From positions 61,374,407 to 61,438,406 of the forward strand of contig NC_012876.2 of assembly GCF_000003195.3 (NCBI RefSeq): a stretch of DNA of 64,000 bases. Reading direction: 5' to 3'. The stretch's first letter is position 1. The number at the start of each line of letters is the position of its first letter. A program made the translations under genes and the position numbers. The notes beneath the pieces are model-generated. The model was not told where the DNA came from and ran no database searches. It saw nothing but the letters and a program-made list of their open reading frames with translations. Positions 33,409-44,591 of the stretch are shown one piece after another. This DNA is from Sorghum bicolor. Taxonomy: Eukaryota; Streptophyta; Magnoliopsida; Poales; Poaceae.

Positions 33409-35575
33409 TGGAACAGCCGGTACGGAAGGTCCGACTTGCGCGTCAGGAACAGCTGACCGACCGACACCTGCTACCGACTCCTCCTCTCCACACCGCCTTC
33501 TTCTGTCCTGTTCTCTCCCGGCCGGGCAGCGCCGACGAGAAGCTCCCGCCAGTCCGGTGCGCAAGAAATTAGCTTAGCGATGCAGCGAGCGAATGCAGGC
33601 GGGCCGCGGGCGTCGCCGTCGCCGTCGGCGGCCGGTGGGTGCGGCGTCGCCGTACGTGCAGAGGTGAGGACCACGACCACGTACCTCGCCGGCGGGGTCG
33701 GGATCAGAGAGGGGCGTGCGTTGCGCGGTCCCTTTCCGATCACGTCCGCGCGGCCGCTGCGCTGCCAATCCAATCCTGTGGCCACTGCGCAACTGTCGGT
33801 GGCGGGCGTCCGGCGTCCCATGGGCCATGGCCTTTGCAAATTGCAATTTCACTGGGGGACTCTGAAACCAAGGGAGCGGCATCTGAATTCTGAAGGTACC
33901 ACGTACTACTACGGATGGACCCGGGCACGACACGTCTCGTGCACCATATAAAAACAACAACAACAACAACAACAGCAGGGAGGACACGTCGGCAAGGGGC
34001 ATGCATATAGAGCTTCTGCATGCAACGCAAGCAAAGCAACGGCTGTTTATGTTCCTGATTGCGACGAGCCCTAGGCTATTATGCGTGGCTGCTTTGGCTG
34101 TGCAGTACTGTGCACAATGGAGCATGGCTGCGAAATGTTTGCTGGGCGCCCCTGAGTGTTGGGTCGAGTCGAGTTCGTTGGTGCCCAACATATTCCCCCG
34201 CGTGGGGCAGGGGGGGCAGCTCAGCCTCCGGGGCAGAGTGCCCTGATCTGATCATTTTCTAGCAAGCTCGGCAGCAGATTCAACGTCGCCGACGATGCCG
34301 TCCATACATGGTGCCCCGGCAGCCCGCAGGACAGGAACACCTGAAAAGAAGATGCCACATGTAACATGTTCCAGCAGTGTCCATCGAGTGCCTGCCTGCC
34401 TGCCCTTTTATATGCTGGCTGGACCGACGACGGACGATGGAGCAGGGGAGAGAGACTGGAGCGAGCGAGGATATATGCCGCTGTGTGCCGTGTTATGCAT
34501 GCCTCGTCGCTGGACCATCTCCGATCCCGGCGCTTTAGGCTTTGTGCCGGCCCTGCACCCTGTTGCACTTGGCCCGGCCTGGCCTGGGGACAGCTCAGCA
34601 GACCACGGATGGAAGAGCCTCCACTTGGGATGCTTAATTAACCCATGGCCATGGGGGGGCTCCAAAACGACGTACCCGGATTAATGATTGAATAATGCAG
34701 CTAGCTAGCTGATGTTTTGCAAGCCATGATTAAACGTACGAATGATCCTGCATGATGGATCCATCATATATACGCTCACCAGGAACCGACACTTGCCGCC
34801 GTGTCAGCCGCGCACCTGACACCGCGTAGTACGCACCCGCACCCACACCTACTGGTAGGTGACGAAGATGAAGGCGCTAGGAGCAGGACGCAACGGGAAA
34901 GAGTAGAGAAGTAGATCACGCACGCGCGGACTGATGACGCAGTGGTTCGGTGTGTGCAGTGTGCACACGAAGCAAGCAGAGCAGGTCGTCGTTCCATTTC
35001 TGCACGCAGTAGGTGAAGTGGCGACCTCGGACGGGTTGAGGGAACGACGGAACGTCCGGCTCCGTCCGAGCTTGCTTGGAGGCCAAGGCCGGCAACGAAC
35101 GAAGCGAAAGCGAGGAGAGGAGAGGAGAGGAGAGGAGACCGACCGCGGCGTCCCGAGCAAGGCTTGCAGGTCGCGCAGCGCGCAGCCACCAACCCTGGTC
35201 GAGTCCGGGGCCGGCCACGCGCGCGCACCTGTCGCAACCACCCCACCCCACCCCACCCAACTCGACGCGCGCAGCAAGCGTCGACCGGGAGGGGGAGGGA
35301 CAGAGGACGCCGCACCGGGACCGGTTGGCTGGCACTGGCATGTCCATCCATCCATCCATCCATCCATCCATCCATCGGATGGTTACAACTTCCCTGCTGA
35401 TTCTCAACGGCGAGACGCCGGCATACAACGCCGGACCAGGACAGGCCAGTCAGCGTCCAGTTGTGTGGTGCAGGGCCGGCCCGCACCCGCGGTCCATTTC
35501 ATTTCCATCGCGAGGTGGCCTGGCGCTGCCACTGGCACTGCTGCCCTGGGCCCTGGCCTTGGCTTCCTCCAGTAG
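33021..35575. other. GC-richer intergenic stretch upstream of the BAG gene, no gene supported
   Basis: Long overlapping ORFs occur on both strands between about 33149 and 35486 but none shows a conserved domain, and they are products of GC-rich composition. Simple repeats: (ACA)n at about 33950-33975, (GGAGA)n at about 35105-35134 and (CCAT)n at 35341-35376. A non-coding transcript or the distal BAG promoter may lie here; the sequence does not decide. Confidence 0.5.
35341..35376 (+). repeat. (CCAT)n microsatellite
   Basis: Nine near-perfect CATC units in a row, about 240 bp before the BAG TATA box. Confidence 0.9.
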
Positions 35576-35583
35576 TATAAATA
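35576..35583 (+). promoter_or_regulatory. Probable TATA box of the BAG gene
   Basis: TATAAATA sits about 470 bp before the BAG start codon, followed by a pyrimidine-rich stretch with a CTT repeat (about 35657-35675), which fits a long CT-rich plant leader. Confidence 0.55.
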
Positions 35584-36051
35584 TTCTGGTGCGCCAGCTC
35601 CGGCCTGTCCCTTGGTTGTATCATCGTGTCCTTTTCCTCTCCTGCTCCTCCTCCCCATCTTCTTCTTCTTCTTCTTCCTTCGTTCGTTCGTTTCTCCATT
35701 TGAAGCTTACCGGCATCTGCTCCTAGTCTAGTGACCAACCTCCCCTCCCCTCCACCGGCCAAGAACTGATTTTTCCGGTTCCGGTGCAGCAGAAGATTGC
35801 AGTAGTAGTAGCAGCAGCTAACTTGCCAGCAGAAGATTTTTTCTGAGCTTGGTTCTTGATCGATCGGCCGCTCGACTGCTCCAGACAGTGTACATACATA
35901 CGCACATACTCTGCTCGTCTGCCGAGGATCCATCGCTCCGCCTCGGTGCTGCATAGATAGATAGGTAGGTAGAGATATACAGCTAGAAGAGGCCGGGAAC
36001 CAGAGGAGGAGGCCTCGCTCGATCTCCAAGAACAGCAGTAAGATCAACAAG

Positions 36052-37283
36052 ATGATGCGCGGGAACCGGGAGCAGAGAGTGGCCTTCTCGCCGATGAAGG
36101 AGTCCGCCGCCGCCGCGGTGCCCAAGGAAGAGGTGTGGGAGGTCCGGCCCGGCGGGATGCTGGTGCAGAAGCGGAGCCCCGACACGGACCCGCCCCCCGG
36201 CGGCGCGCCCGTGCCCACCATCCGCGTCAAGGTCAAGTTCAACGGCGTCTACCACGAGATCTACATCAACTCCCAGGCATCCTTCGGTGGGTAGTAGTAA
36301 TTGCTAATCTACGCGTTTCACGATGCTTTCCATGTGTTTCATCTCTTGATTTAATTGAATGAATCTCGGGTGGGGGTGAATGGATGGAAAATGGCAGGCG
36401 AGCTCAAGAAGCTGCTGTCGGAGAAGACGGGCCTGCACCCGGACGACCAGAAGGTGGTGTACAAGGACAAGGAGAGGGACTCCAAGGCGTTCCTGGACAT
36501 GGCCGGCGTCAAGGACCGCTCCAAGATGGTCATGCTCGAGGACCCCGCCGCTAAGGCCAAGCGCCTCCTCGAGGAGCGCCGGACCAGCAAGGCCGAGCGC
36601 GCCGCCAAGGCCATCGCACGCGTCGCGCTCGACGTCGACAAGCTCGCCACCAAGGTATATTCAATTCATCCATCTCGCCGGCACGCCGTGACTGTTCCAC
36701 CGCGTTCTGTGATGTCTCACGACGGTACCGTACGTGCACGCCGGCGTTGGCTGATTGATCGGACGGTTGGTCGTCGGCACTGCAGGTGTCGGCGCTGGAG
36801 ACGATCGTGAGCAAGGGCGGCAAGGTGGTGGACGCGGACGTGGTGACGCTGACCGAGGCGCTGATGACCGAGCTGGTGAAGCTGGACGCCGTCGCCGCTG
36901 TTGACGAGGAGGTGAAGGTGGCGCGGCGGGCGCAGGAGAAGCGGGTGCAGAAGTACGTGGAGACGCTGGACGCCGTCCGCGCCAAGAACAAGGCGGCGCC
37001 GGTGTCCAAGGCCACCAACAACAACACCAACAACAAGGCACGGCCGCCGCACCTGCCGCCGCGCCCGCCCCCGGCGGCGGCGCATCAGAACCACCAGCGG
37101 CGGCAGTTCCAGCCGCCGGCGCCCACCACGGCGACGGCGCTAGTGCCGCAGACGCAGACGGCGAGCTGGGAGACGTTCGACCTTCTGTCGTCGGTGCCGT
37201 CGACGTCGGCGGCCCCCGTGACGAGCATGGCCCCCGCCACCACCACCACGCCGTCCCCGCGCTTCGAGTGGGAGCTCTTCTAG
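36052..37283 (+). CDS. Ubiquitin-like and BAG domain Hsp70 co-chaperone, BAG1-4 type
   Basis: Three exons: 36052-36286, 36398-36654 and 36786-37283; 329 aa, GT-AG junctions in frame. The start may be either of two adjacent ATGs (36052 or 36055). WEVRPGGMLVQKR near residues 29-41 is the conserved lead-in of plant BAG1-4 proteins. Residues about 57-127 form a ubiquitin-like domain (TIRVKVKFNGVYHEIYINS through DRSKMVMLED). Residues about 140-225 are the BAG three-helix bundle, rich in Lys/Glu, expected to bind the Hsp70 ATPase domain as nucleotide exchange factor. The tail from about 248 is Asn/Pro/Ala-rich and disordered and ends in the family-typical WETFDLLSSVPST and PRFEWELF. Likely cytosolic, with roles in stress tolerance and cell death control known for the family. 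Exact paralogue not assigned. Confidence 0.92.
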
Positions 37284-39322
37284 AAGGCTCCACGCGCCAG
37301 CCAGCCTGCCTGCCTGCCTGTGCCCCCCCTGGCCCCGGCCCTCCTCTCCCGCCACATGTGTGCCTGCCTGTCCATTGGCTCGGCCGGTACCTTTCTTGTT
37401 CACCTTGCTTGCCTATGGTGCATGTCAATCGCCATTGTTTCTTTCTTTCTTTCTTTCTTTCTTTCCCCGGTCTCTTTATTCTTTCTTTCCTCCTGTCCTT
37501 CCTTTGAGTAAATTGAGTCTGTGTATATTGCATGATCTCCACCCAAAAAAGAAAGGCAACAAAACAACTGCAGTGAGCTCCTAGTGAACAGAGCAGAAAC
37601 GCATGCTGCATCCATGGTGTGGTGTCTGTCTGCAAATAAGTGGTGGCCTTGCATTGCAACCGATCGAACCGATGAAGGATTTTTGTGCTCCCGTATTGTA
37701 TAGTAGTGGCAGCAGTGTATGTATAGTGTACATGAATGAATGAATCAAACAAAGCTCTCAACATACGTATTTGTTTGCATTGTGCTCCCGTATGTAATGC
37801 ATGAATGGATGGTTCATCATATCCCACATTCTTCTGCATGCAAAACCAAAACAATGCTCGGTTCGTCGCTGCTGTCATGTGTTGAAAGTTGGAAGAGGGT
37901 GAGTAGTGATGAGTGTTGCAGTTGCAGCTGAGCTGATGGACTGGACTGATTGGGGGATTTGGCTCGCAGTGGCAGCTGTGGGCAATTATTGGGCATCTCG
38001 ATCACATCTGCCAGAGCAGGGTCGTTAGCTAGCGTTTTGGATGAACTCGCCGGCATGCATGATGCCTAGCTAGTAGCGTAAAACTAGGCGCTTGGTCAGC
38101 CGGGGCTGGTGGTTTGGACTTTGGACGTGTAGTATGGTGATTTGCAAATCGTACATGCATGCCCCAAGCTCAAAAAGATTCCTCCATGTGCTGATAGGAT
38201 ACATGAAACTACAGTGTGTGTTATGCTTTTGGATGGGTAGGGGTAGTATTTTAAAAACCGTAGTATCAAGAAACTACAGTTTGACAACCTCAAACTAACG
38301 GTTTAGGAAAAAAAAGTCTAGAGTGGAATTTGTAAATCTTTTAAAAGCCAAATGTGATTTTAACAATACTATGGTTTTTAAAACCATAACATTTGTTGCA
38401 TTCAAATAGTTTATGGCACTCTAAAGCTAAAATATATTTTTTTTACAAAACTATAATAGTTTCCTAAAGAAACTCTAAAATACTTTGCTTCCAAATAGGG
38501 TCTTAACCTTTATCCCCCACTTCGTTTTTCTGTGCTGATGTTTGACCTGTCTTGGCTGCTGAGATGCCTTCTACGATGATGGATGAGTATAGTATATACT
38601 ACTGTACTATGGAAATGGAAGAAGCTTGTCTCTCTCTGTTGTGTCGGCGGGCGTAGAAACTTGTGGTAGCAGTAGTAGTGGTGGTTCAGATTTCAGAACA
38701 AGGGTAGGTGAGGAGACAGACCAGATATCAGCCCGTCCATCAGTTGCTGCTGTACAGCAAAAACAGGACTGGTGCTGTCCCCCTGTATGTACAAGAGCCC
38801 TCCTTCCGGGTCCGGGACCTTTTCTGGCTTTAATGCCCTAATCATTGTATTGTATACATTGCTTTAGCTGCTTGTTGTGTTGGCCTCTTCCGGCTTAATT
38901 AACAACTCCATCAGTATCAGATGCTCTTCATCTACAATTGGCACTGGCAGTAACAGTAACAGGAATTTTGGAGAAACTGAAAACCTTGAGACTTTGCGAG
39001 CACTGAGAGAGGAACCAACCAATTGTACCGGACACGGTTACTAGCAGTGCTTGGGTGGGCGTGGTGACACTAGTGACAAAAAAAAGGACATGATGCCCTC
39101 AAATGTTCTTTTGTACACGGTGGTGTTGGGGTGTACAGTGGCTTGTGCTGTTTGTGCAGGACTGCAGGGGCGCTCTGCAAGCTGACTAGCTGCCAAACGA
39201 AACGTGTTTATGAATGGCAAAGATGGCAACGAGATGCATCGTCAGTGTGTGTGGCGTGTGGGGTGTGGTGCCGACGAGACGACGACCGCGGAGCCCGATC
39301 GAGTGAGGCGCATGCATAACAG
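37284..39322. other. BAG 3' flank and intergenic, no gene seen
   Basis: Includes a (CTTT)n microsatellite at about 37436-37466 in the likely 3' UTR and an AT-rich foldback-like stretch at about 38230-38500. No frame of recognisable content. Confidence 0.55.
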
Positions 39323-39565
39323 GGCCTTGTTTAGTTCCGAAAACTGAAAAGTTTTCGAAACTGTAGCACTTTTGTTTTTATTTGACAAATATTATCCAAT
39401 CATAAAGTAACTAGGTTTAAAAGATTCATCTCGTGATTTACAAATAAACTGTGTAATTAGTTTTTATTTTCGTCTATATTTAATACTCCATGCATATGGC
39501 GTAAGATTCAATGTGACGGTGAATTTTGAAAAAATTTTGGTTTTTAAGGTGAACTAAACAAGGCC
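39323..39565 (+). repeat. Tourist-like MITE
   Basis: GGCCTTGTTTAGTTCCG left end and GTGAACTAAACAAGGCC right end with the complete internal blocks; 243 bp. The flanks do not show a matching TWA duplication. Confidence 0.72.
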
Positions 39566-40350
39566 CAGCATAGGCTAACCGGGGCGAAGCACGCAAAGAG
39601 AGACTCGCCGGCCGGCTAGCTGACCGGCTGCTAGTAGTAATACTCTAATCGATGCGTGTGCGCTTTTCGTTGCCGCTGCGGCGTCGCCATCGGCCGTCAC
39701 CTGTCAGGGTCGGTCCGTGACTGCATCGACGCCATTGGCTCGACGGCGACGACGCTACGTATCTCCTGCTCCTTTGATTACTACTATATATACTACTGGC
39801 ACTGCTAGCTCGTGTATTTAACGACGGATTAATACACATAAGGATCATTAGCTAACAATGCAAGGCTTGCATGCGTGCCTTTGATTGCGCGTTTGTTTTG
39901 TTCGCCACACCACTCCATCAGGCCCGTGCGTGAAAGGGACGGCCGATCCAACGGGGCAGAGAGAGAGAGAGAGCAACACGGCCAGGCCAGTCGACCCCCC
40001 TGCTGCTGCTGCTGCTGGTGGTGGCTTGTCTTGTTGCCTTTCTTCATCGGCACACCTGCTGCAACGAACCTGAAGGTGAAGGTGTGAGGTGTCGGTAGCT
40101 CTGCAGCCTCACTCACCTCACCTCAGCAGCAATGGTAGGTGGCGCACGGCACGAGCTGATGAGTCAGTCAGGCGAGGCGTGTGCAGCAGCCTCTCGGTCG
40201 GTTGCGTTGGGTGAGGAAGCGTCGCATTGACTTCACACGAGAGGACGGACGAGAGCACGGCTACGGTGCCCGGTCATTCCCGCTCTTTGTTTCGTCGCTC
40301 GTCGTCGGCCTCTAGAGACAACAACCAATTGGTTCGGAATTATCTATTAG

Positions 40351-40530
40351 GTCAGTCTCAATGGAGTTTTATTAGAGTTTCATGCACATTAAATATGCTG
40401 ATGTGGCGCTATATTAATGAAGAGAGATAATAAGAGTTTCATGGGAGTAGAGAGAGTTTCATTCCTATAAAACTCATATGCACTGTTTCCAAAATATTAA
40501 TGTGTTGGAAACTGTGACATAAAACTCCTA
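40351..40530. repeat. MITE of the CAGTCTCAATG family, diverged
   Basis: Starts GGTCAGTCTCAATGGAG after TTA and holds the GTTTCATGCACATTAAATATGCTGATGTGG and GAGAGAGTTTCATTCCTATAAAACTC blocks. The right end is degraded around GGAAACTGTGAC. Confidence 0.5.
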
Positions 40531-40693
40531 CTGTTACTAACTTTATTTATCACATACTCAGCAAACAATATTTGCTTCCTGTCAAACGAACGACAGCTTC
40601 GGGTTCCTCCCTCGGCTGTCTGTCCGCCAGTGACGTGCGCGGAATTTCAGGCGCACGCACATCTACTCCCTCCTCTCTTTTGCGTTTTGTTTA

Positions 40694-41102
40694 GAGCACT
40701 CTAAGGCCAGTCTCAATGCAAGTTTCATGATAGTGTCATGTACATTAAATAGGGTGCCACATAAGCAAAATTGCTGACTTGGCAGAATCATTAAATGAAA
40801 GAGTTTCGTCAGATGAGAGAGGAGTTTCATCCCCATGAAACTCTTGTGGCTCGGATACCTAGTTTACAGTCTTGGTAACTGTGTCATGAAACTATACATT
40901 GAGACTAGCCTAAGACTCTATTATGGAGTCCAAGATAATTAATTACATATTATTTATGGTATTTTGCTGATGTGGCACTATATTTATTGAAGAAAGAGGT
41001 AGAAAAAATAAGACTTCAAATCTTATTTAGACTCCAAATCCACATTGTTCGAGGTAATAAATGACTTTAGACTCCATGATAGAGTCTGCATTGTGAGTGC
41101 AC
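40694..41102. mobile_element. MITE (GAGCACTC/GAGTGCAC ends) with a second MITE inserted in it
   Basis: The outer element starts GAGCACTC after TTA and ends GTGAGTGCAC before TTA. It is interrupted after 8 bp by another element at 40705-40910 (GGCCAGTCTCAATGCA to TTGAGACTAGCC), which carries its own TAA duplication. Removing the insert rejoins the outer sequence into the form seen at 46293-46498. Confidence 0.7.
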
Positions 41103-41225
41103 TTATGGGCGGGGCGCATGGAGGAAAGAAGAGTCAGCGGTGCAAGGTAAACGCTCGGGAGTGCTCACGAACAATAGTAGTAGTAGTATATGCGTCGCAG
41201 CATGTGCGGCGCGCCAAGAAACCAA

Positions 41226-41922
41226 GGTCTTGTTTAGCCTAGTCTCAATGCATAGTTTCATAGCACAGTTATCAAGACTATAAACTAGGTAACCGAGCCA
41301 TATGAGTTTTATGGAGATGAAACTTCTCTCTCAGAGCAAGTTTAATAATACAGCCCACTTGCTCGCGGTAAGGTTTCTTGCAGCCTTCTTCCAGCCCACT
41401 CATACAATTGTTAGCTATTCACTATTAATACATGTCCCACTTACCTCTCTCACAAGGTTTTTTGGTTCCTGTGCCTAAGCTGCCTGTAAACTTACAGCCT
41501 GCTTCTCCTCTCTTTCCTTCCTTCTCTCCTCCACCTCAGCATTTAGCCAGCTTACAGCCCACTATAATACTTGCTCTCATGTGATGAAACTCCTTCATTT
41601 AATGACCCTGCCAAGTCAGCAATTTTACTTATGTGGCACCCTATTTAATGTGCATGACACTCTCATGAAACATGTATTGAGACTGACCTTAGTTCCCAAA
41701 TAATTTTGCAAAATTTTTCAGATTCCTTGTCACATCAAATCTTTAGACGCATGCATGAAGTATTAAATATAGACAAAAATAAAAACTAATTGCACAGTTT
41801 AGTCGGAATTGACGAGACGAATCTTTTAAGTCTAGTTAGTATATGATTGAATAATATTTGTCAAATAAAAACAAAAATAGTACTATTTATATTTTGCAAA
41901 AATTTTAGGACCTAAACAGGGC
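41226..41922. mobile_element. Three-level nest of MITEs
   Basis: Level 1 is a Tourist-like element of the GGCCTTGTTTAGTT family, split after TCTTGTTTA (41226-41236) and resuming at 41689. Level 2 (41237-41688) is a CAGTCTCAATGCA-family element flanked by TTA at 41234-41236 and 41689-41691. Level 3 (41334-41576) starts GAGCAAGTTTAATAATAC, ends TATAATACTTGCTC and is flanked by TCA at 41331-41333 and 41577-41579. Level 3 is therefore the youngest. Confidence 0.72.
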
Positions 41923-42542
41923 ACAAAGGAACAAACAATAGGGCACGCGCGTTTCCATTGGGACCGGGAGCAGATGCATCTAGCAACTGTTTTCTTTTTT
42001 CATCCAGCAAGTCAGCAACTGCTTTACAGTTGCAGACTTCAGACGTCTGGGTGGACGTGGATTCGTGTTCCGAAATCCCTATTTTTTTATAATTTGTTTT
42101 TTTCTTGAAATAAATTTATATTTGTCTCCTTAAATGATGTAAACTGTTTTTTTACTCTAAGAATCGACACAAGAACTCATGGCTCCGAGATAATATATCT
42201 CGGCATCATAAATTTTGACTCCAACACTAGGACATTCTAAACGTGACTAGTACCTTAGAGCCACACACCTTGGCTCCGAAGTTGGAGCCATAGATCTTGA
42301 CATCGATCTCAGAGTCGAGAACTGTAGCGCCGACCTCGAAGCCAAGATCTATGGCTTCGACCTCAGAGCCATGAATCTTGGCGCCGAGCTTGGATTCAGA
42401 AACCACGACCAAATATCGTTTCTTCTCCCTCTCGTGTTCTTGCCCTCCATAGAAACAACTACATAATATCGAAATCTCTATACATTTAAAATAAGCAAAA
42501 TTCATACATTTCAAATACATTAATTATGTATATCACCTAATA

Positions 42543-42567
42543 ACCTATATATATATATATATATATT
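42543..42567. repeat. (TA)n microsatellite
   Basis: About 12 TA units within AT-rich sequence. Confidence 0.85.
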
Positions 42568-42816
42568 TGCTATCTATCTATATAAAATAAATTTACTAAC
42601 TATATTGTCTAATTACTAACTACCTATCAAATCTAACTATAGAATTAGATAACTATAACTAGATTAGCTATATATACAATTAAATTAGCTAACTATATGA
42701 CTATATAACTAGTTAGGGGGGCATCGTCATCCTCCAGGCAATCGGTGGCAAGGGCGGCCTCCTGTCTTTCCCTAGCTTCCCTGGTGGCCGACGGTCGTGC
42801 CTAGCGGCGTTCTCGA

Positions 42817-42947
42817 TTACACAATTTGTTTATAATTTATGAGATATTTTTTTAGCCTAGTTAATCTATTTTGTCAAATACAAACAAAAATGCTACAGTG
42901 TCGATTTTGCAAAAAAAATCTGCAACTAAACAAGGCCTTAGGTTAAT
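42817..42947 (-). repeat. Tourist-like MITE, right half only
   Basis: From ATTACACAATTTGTTTAT through ATGCTACAGTGTCG to GCAACTAAACAAGGCC; followed by TTA. The left half is absent. Confidence 0.6.
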
Positions 42948-43958
42948 AGGTGATGTAGTTAGGCAATGTATTTGAACTGCATGAATTTTATTTATTTTGG
43001 ATGTCTAGAGACTTCAATATTATGTAGTTGCTTCTATGGAGAGTAAGAACCCGAGTGGGAGGAGGAACCAATGAGAGTAGGCTCTAAAACTTAGTCGGAG
43101 TTTCTCAATCGAAGCTCGGCACCAAGATCCATGGCTCCAAGGTCGGAGCCAAATGTGTTATCTCGGAGCCATAAGTTTTAGTGTCGATCCTTCAGGATCC
43201 AAAAATCAGTTTATGTCACTTAAATGGCTAAATGGAAATTTGTTTAAAAAGAAGGCAAAAAAATTGGGTCCGGAATCTGGGACGCTGCTCCGTCTCCGTT
43301 CGTCAGACTCAGTGGACAGTGACACCCATCGTGGTCTCGTGGACGGGACTGACGGCCCAAAGCAATTGCTACGACCGTCTCTGAGGAAAATATAATATAG
43401 CCGGCCCATATAATGAATGGTTCGGGCTCTAGCCCAAACAAAGTAATTAAATAAACTTGAAAAAAAAACTACTTTTCCTCTGTCAATTTTTGTTAGTCCA
43501 CTTTCAACTCTAAAAATAGACAAACCATCTCCTTTTCACTTTTGAAACCACACATTTTATCTCCTGACCCGGTTATAAGCGGTTTTAAAGATGGTTTTTT
43601 ATTTATTTCAACCGAATCTTTAAAAAATCATAGTAAATCATAAAATAGAAAATCCAATTTTGTTGTACTCCACATGAGTAGATGTACACCGTGAACATAT
43701 AATATAACATGCTTTAGTGTAAAGTTTTTGCTATAAGTTTTGATCTATTCTTTTGTGTAATTATTTAGAATAACTCATAACTATAGTTTCTTTGGTCCAA
43801 TTGTGGTAAATGTTTTATGATGACCTAACTATTGTATGCTTCAACTATAGTAAAAATTTCATAATTATTAGATAATGTATAACTTAGTGTAGATTTATTC
43901 AGATTTAACAAATAAACCCTAAATATTTCTATAACTAAGTTATACATGATATGTATTA

Positions 43959-44216
43959 CTCCCTCCGTCCACGAAAGAGTCAATTTCTAGAGTTGTCCTA
44001 AGTCAAATTTTTTAAACTTTGACCAAATTTCTAGAAAAAAATGCTAAGATTTATAGTATCAAATTAGTATTATTAGATTCATCATAGAATATATTTTCAT
44101 ATAATGTGCATTTTATATTATAGATGTTGTTTACTTTTTTCTATAAAGTTAGTCAAACTTTAAAAAGTTTGACTGGCACGGATCCTAGGAATTGATTCTT
44201 TCGTGGACGGAGGGAG
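43959..44216. repeat. Complete Stowaway MITE with TA target duplication
   Basis: Starts CTCCCTCCGTCCACGAAAGAG and ends with its inverse CTTTCGTGGACGGAGGGAG. TA flanks both ends. 258 bp, with near-perfect terminal repeats of about 20 bp. Textbook Stowaway (Tc1/mariner-derived). Confidence 0.88.
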
Positions 44217-44338
44217 TATTGTTTAATGCACTATGGTGACATTAATATGCATTAGCAGAGGTGGTCTTTTTAAAGCAACCGTCTCCATTAATATTTAAAC
44301 GAGACGGGCGTTCGAATGGCCAAGTGGGTCTGGCAGCA

Positions 44339-44441
44339 TATTTATTGAAGAAAGAGATAGAAAAAATAAGACTCCAAATCCACATTATTCGAGGTAATAA
44401 ATAACTTTAGACTCTATGATAGAGTCTGCATTGTGAGTGCC
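44339..44441. repeat. Half of a GAGTGC-ended MITE, 3' of the serpin gene
   Basis: Shares TTTATTGAAGAAAGAGATAG, CACATTATTCGAGGTAATAAAT and GATAGAGTCTGCATTGTGAGTGCCC with the copies at 40694-41102 and 46293-46498; the left half is missing. Confidence 0.6.
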
Positions 44442-44591
44442 CTAACTAAATTATGCAATAACTAAAGATAAAACCGAGAGCAACGGACGTAAAAGACTTG
44501 TTTTGTTTTCGGACCTGCTGGTTTTCTCACCGTCAGGAACCATTGAACTTAAGATTAGCACTTAGGTATAGGATAAAATCACACTGAGATT

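Larger units (their letters stand above)
42068..43285. mobile_element. Long-TIR element (MULE-like) rich in GGCTCCGA words
   Basis: The left arm (from about 42068, with AATCGACACAAGAACTCATGGCTCCGAGATAAT) is inverted relative to the right arm (ATCTCGGAGCCATAAGTTTTAGTGTCGATCC, to about 43285); similarity extends over 150 bp or more. The interior has degenerate repeats of GGCTCCGAGNTNGGAGCCATNGAT, which read on the minus strand (42227-42520) as a repeating Gly-Ala/Ser-x-Ile-x-Gly-Ser peptide. A Tourist-like fragment (42817-42947) lies inside. No clean TSD was found, so the ends are approximate. Confidence 0.5.

Noticed and set aside
33574..34191. 205-codon minus-strand ORF
   Set aside because: No recognisable domain; it includes a leucine run that is merely the (ACA)n repeat read backwards.
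34776..35575. Overlapping ORFs of 170-236 codons on both strands
   Set aside because: All contain the CCAT microsatellite read as a repeated MDGW or HPSI peptide and no conserved feature.
22520..37283. PUX adaptor and BAG regulator as a functional quality-control gene cluster with the HSF
   Set aside because: They are separated by unrelated genes and 7-16 kb of transposon-rich DNA; shared theme is probably chance.
36661..37878. 405-codon minus-strand ORF over BAG exon 3 and 3' flank
   Set aside because: Low-complexity Ala/Pro/Arg product of the opposite frame; no domain, while the plus strand encodes the BAG bundle.
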